Shown here: piece after piece, positions 5,774-7,045 of the stretch
How positions within the stretch are numbered: position 1 is the first letter of the stretch
How the letters are laid out: each line of letters begins with the position of its first letter
NCBI GenBank assembly: GCA_007127655.1
Contig: SKYX01000259.1
Coordinates: 1-7,045 of the forward strand
Reading direction: 5' to 3'
Source of the DNA: Desulfonatronum sp.
GTDB lineage: Bacteria > Desulfobacterota > Desulfovibrionia > Desulfovibrionales > Desulfonatronaceae
DNA length: 7,045 nt
Made by a program: the position numbers and the translations under genes
The notes under the pieces: model-generated
The model's database searches: none
What the model saw: the letters and a program-made list of their open reading frames with translations, nothing else
What the model was told of the DNA's origin: nothing

Positions 5774-6909
5774 CGTGCTTGACCTCCCCTTACGGATGTC
5801 GCGGCGTTCGAGGCCGGTTGCCTGGACTGTTGCGCGGCTTCCGGAGCCTCGGGGTGTTGCGCCTTGGGCGTGATGTGGCTGAGGGGCAGATACGGCAAGA
5901 CTTGGCTCAACGCGCTGTCCGAGATGAAGGTTTTCATCAGTTCCGGATTGCTCAAAACCTCCTCCATGGTTTCCAGGTACAGCCTGGTCCTGGTCACGTC
6001 CGGAGCTTGATTGTATTCTGCGAGCATGGACAGGAAACGGTGGGCTTCACCCTCTGCTCGCCGAACCACGGAATCCTTGTGGGCTTCGGCCTGGTTGATG
6101 ATCACGGCGGCTTCACCGCGGGCCCGGGGGACGATGTCGTTGCGGTAGGCCTCGGCTTGATTCTGAATGCGCACGGCGTCTTCTCGGGCGCGGACCACGT
6201 CGCGGAAGGAGTCGATGACCGGCTCCGGCGGTTGGACATCCTGCAACTGGACGGCGAGAATTTGAATGCCGGACTCGTAGCGGTCCATGATGGTTTGCAA
6301 CAATGCCCGGGTTTCATCCTGAATGGCCAGCCTGCCGTCTGTCAGGGCCGCGTCCAGCATGTTGTAGCCGATGACCTCGCGCATGGCCGCTTCGACGGCG
6401 CTTTTCACCGAGGCGTCGGGCATCTGGATGTTGAACAAGTATTTGACCGGATCGTTGAGCTGATACTGAACGATAAATTGAACATCCACGATGTTTTCAT
6501 CCCCGGTGAGCATGTGCGACTCTTCCGGGACGACCCGGTATTGCGGCTGTGCGCCCTCGACCGTTGTCTGCTGAATGGTCCGGTAGCCGATTTCAAACCG
6601 GCGAACCTGCGTCACCTTGGGAGTCTCAACGGACTCAAAAGGGTACGGAATGCGGAAATGCGGCCCTGGATTGGTTATACGGTGGAAAGCGCCGAAACGT
6701 TGGACGACGCCGAGTTCGTCGGGATTGACGATGTAGATCCCGGAGGCAAGCCACAGCAGAAGGATCACCAGAAAAACGATCTTGCCGCCGCCAGGCAGCT
6801 TGATGTTTTTCAGCTTGTTCAACTGCTCGTTGAGTTGCGCGAGATCCGGAGCCCCGGGGGGGCCGTTCCTTTTCCGTTTGTCTTGGAGTTTATCCCAGTC
6901 CCAGTTCAT
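5770..6909 (-). CDS. hflK: HflK, membrane SPFH/prohibitin-family partner of FtsH
   Basis: A 379-residue protein. A short hydrophilic cytoplasmic N terminus (MNWDWDK, then basic and Gly/Pro-rich residues) precedes one membrane segment at about 43-60. The SPFH/Band 7 domain covers about 60-245: NPDELGVVQRFGAF at 62-75, PGPHFRIPYPFE at 81-92, and the HflK-typical LTGDENIVDVQF at 134-145. VQPPEPV (225-231) is followed by a helical Ala/Glu/Arg-rich stretch (about 240-300) and a Gln/Ala/Pro-rich tail. It is expected to assemble with HflC and FtsH in the inner membrane. ATG at 6909 is chosen over the TTG at 6945 because HflK proteins begin close to this aromatic motif and a modest AGG lies upstream. 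The hfq-hflX context of E. coli is not visible in this window. Confidence 0.95.
   Translation of the reverse strand: MNWDWDKLQDKRKRNGPPGAPDLAQLNEQLNKLKNIKLPGGGKIVFLVILLLWLASGIYIVNPDELGVVQRFGAFHRITNPGPHFRIPYPFESVETPKVTQVRRFEIGYRTIQQTTVEGAQPQYRVVPEESHMLTGDENIVDVQFIVQYQLNDPVKYLFNIQMPDASVKSAVEAAMREVIGYNMLDAALTDGRLAIQDETRALLQTIMDRYESGIQILAVQLQDVQPPEPVIDSFRDVVRAREDAVRIQNQAEAYRNDIVPRARGEAAVIINQAEAHKDSVVRRAEGEAHRFLSMLAEYNQAPDVTRTRLYLETMEEVLSNPELMKTFISDSALSQVLPYLPLSHITPKAQHPEAPEAAQQSRQPASNAATSVRGGQAR
5782..5789 (-). promoter_or_regulatory. Ribosome binding site of hflC inside the end of hflK
   Basis: On the - strand, GGGGAGGT lies nine bases before the hflC ATG and is embedded in the last codons of hflK (the Gly-Gly-Gln part). 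It gives hflC a strong independent initiation signal as well as coupling through the ATGA overlap. Confidence 0.8.
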
Positions 6910-6957
6910 GGTTGTCAACCTAAAGCAACCCTGATTCAAGGTCAAGACGAGGCGTTT

Positions 6958-7044
6958 TCAGGACAGGGCAATTTTGTTCTCACCAAATTTTTCCTGCAAA
7001 GGCGGCTGGTTTACCCTGTTTGGAACGGCTCGAAACTCCATCAC
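6958..7044 (-). CDS. Possible 3' end of a gene upstream of hflK (partial)
   Basis: On the - strand an open frame enters from the window edge and ends in TGA at 6960-6958, 48 bases before hflK. It reads VMEFRAVPNRVNQPPL followed by a charged tail ending KIALS. No family is recognised. A second - strand frame is also open for about 21 codons, so the evidence is weak, and the stretch may instead be the hflK leader and promoter region. Confidence 0.22.
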   Translation of the reverse strand: MMEFRAVPNRVNQPPLQEKFGENKIALS

Positions 7045-7045
7045 C

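Noticed and set aside
5030..5782. 250-codon open frame on the + strand opposite hflC
   Set aside because: It is the complement of a well-conserved HflC reading frame. The composition (Gly, Asp, Val, His rich) is typical of an antisense shadow.
6910..6945. TTG start extending HflK by 12 residues
   Set aside because: The MNWDWDK start fits the family and has a modest upstream AGG.
6971..6999. Possible promoter for hflK on the - strand (TTGCAG, 17 bases, CAAAAT)
   Set aside because: It matches only three of six and four of six consensus bases, and may overlap the tail of an upstream gene. A second candidate (TTGACC, 17 bases, TAGGTT) would start transcription at the ATG itself. Neither is convincing.

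Overview
The window looks like chromosomal DNA from a deltaproteobacterial sulfate reducer, most likely of the Desulfovibrio type (Desulfovibrionales). This is inferred from three things: the moderately high GC content, an FmdE-like domain fused to a molybdopterin-binding domain, and a bacterial 6-phosphofructo-2-kinase/fructose-2,6-bisphosphatase-like gene. The genus cannot be fixed from the sequence alone.

Layout. On the + strand, positions 47-1720 encode a 557-residue FmdE/zinc-finger/molybdopterin-binding fusion. It is followed 25 bases later (1746-3227) by a membrane protein with a spermidine-synthase-like C-terminal domain, and the two probably share a transcript. A 293-base gap between convergent genes (3228-3520) holds three hairpin or repeat structures: a 50-base double palindrome, a REP-like element, and a hairpin reaching into the next gene's stop codon. 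On the - strand, 4738-3521 encodes a two-domain enzyme closely resembling the PFK-2/FBPase-2 enzymes of eukaryotes. A 42-base perfect palindrome (4833-4874) that reads as a bidirectional terminator separates it from hflKC. That pair, hflK (6909-5770) and hflC (5773-4910), is also on the - strand, overlaps by ATGA, and encodes the membrane partner complex of the FtsH protease.

How the genes work together. HflK and HflC form one complex. The first two + strand genes are close enough to be an operon, but no common pathway is evident. The terminator suggests that the PFK-2/FBPase-2-like gene is transcribed separately from hflKC. The most notable item is that gene: it keeps the recognisable kinase and phosphatase catalytic motifs for making and breaking fructose 2,6-bisphosphate, a regulator usually considered eukaryotic. 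Short open tails at both window edges may be ends of neighbouring genes but are weakly supported.
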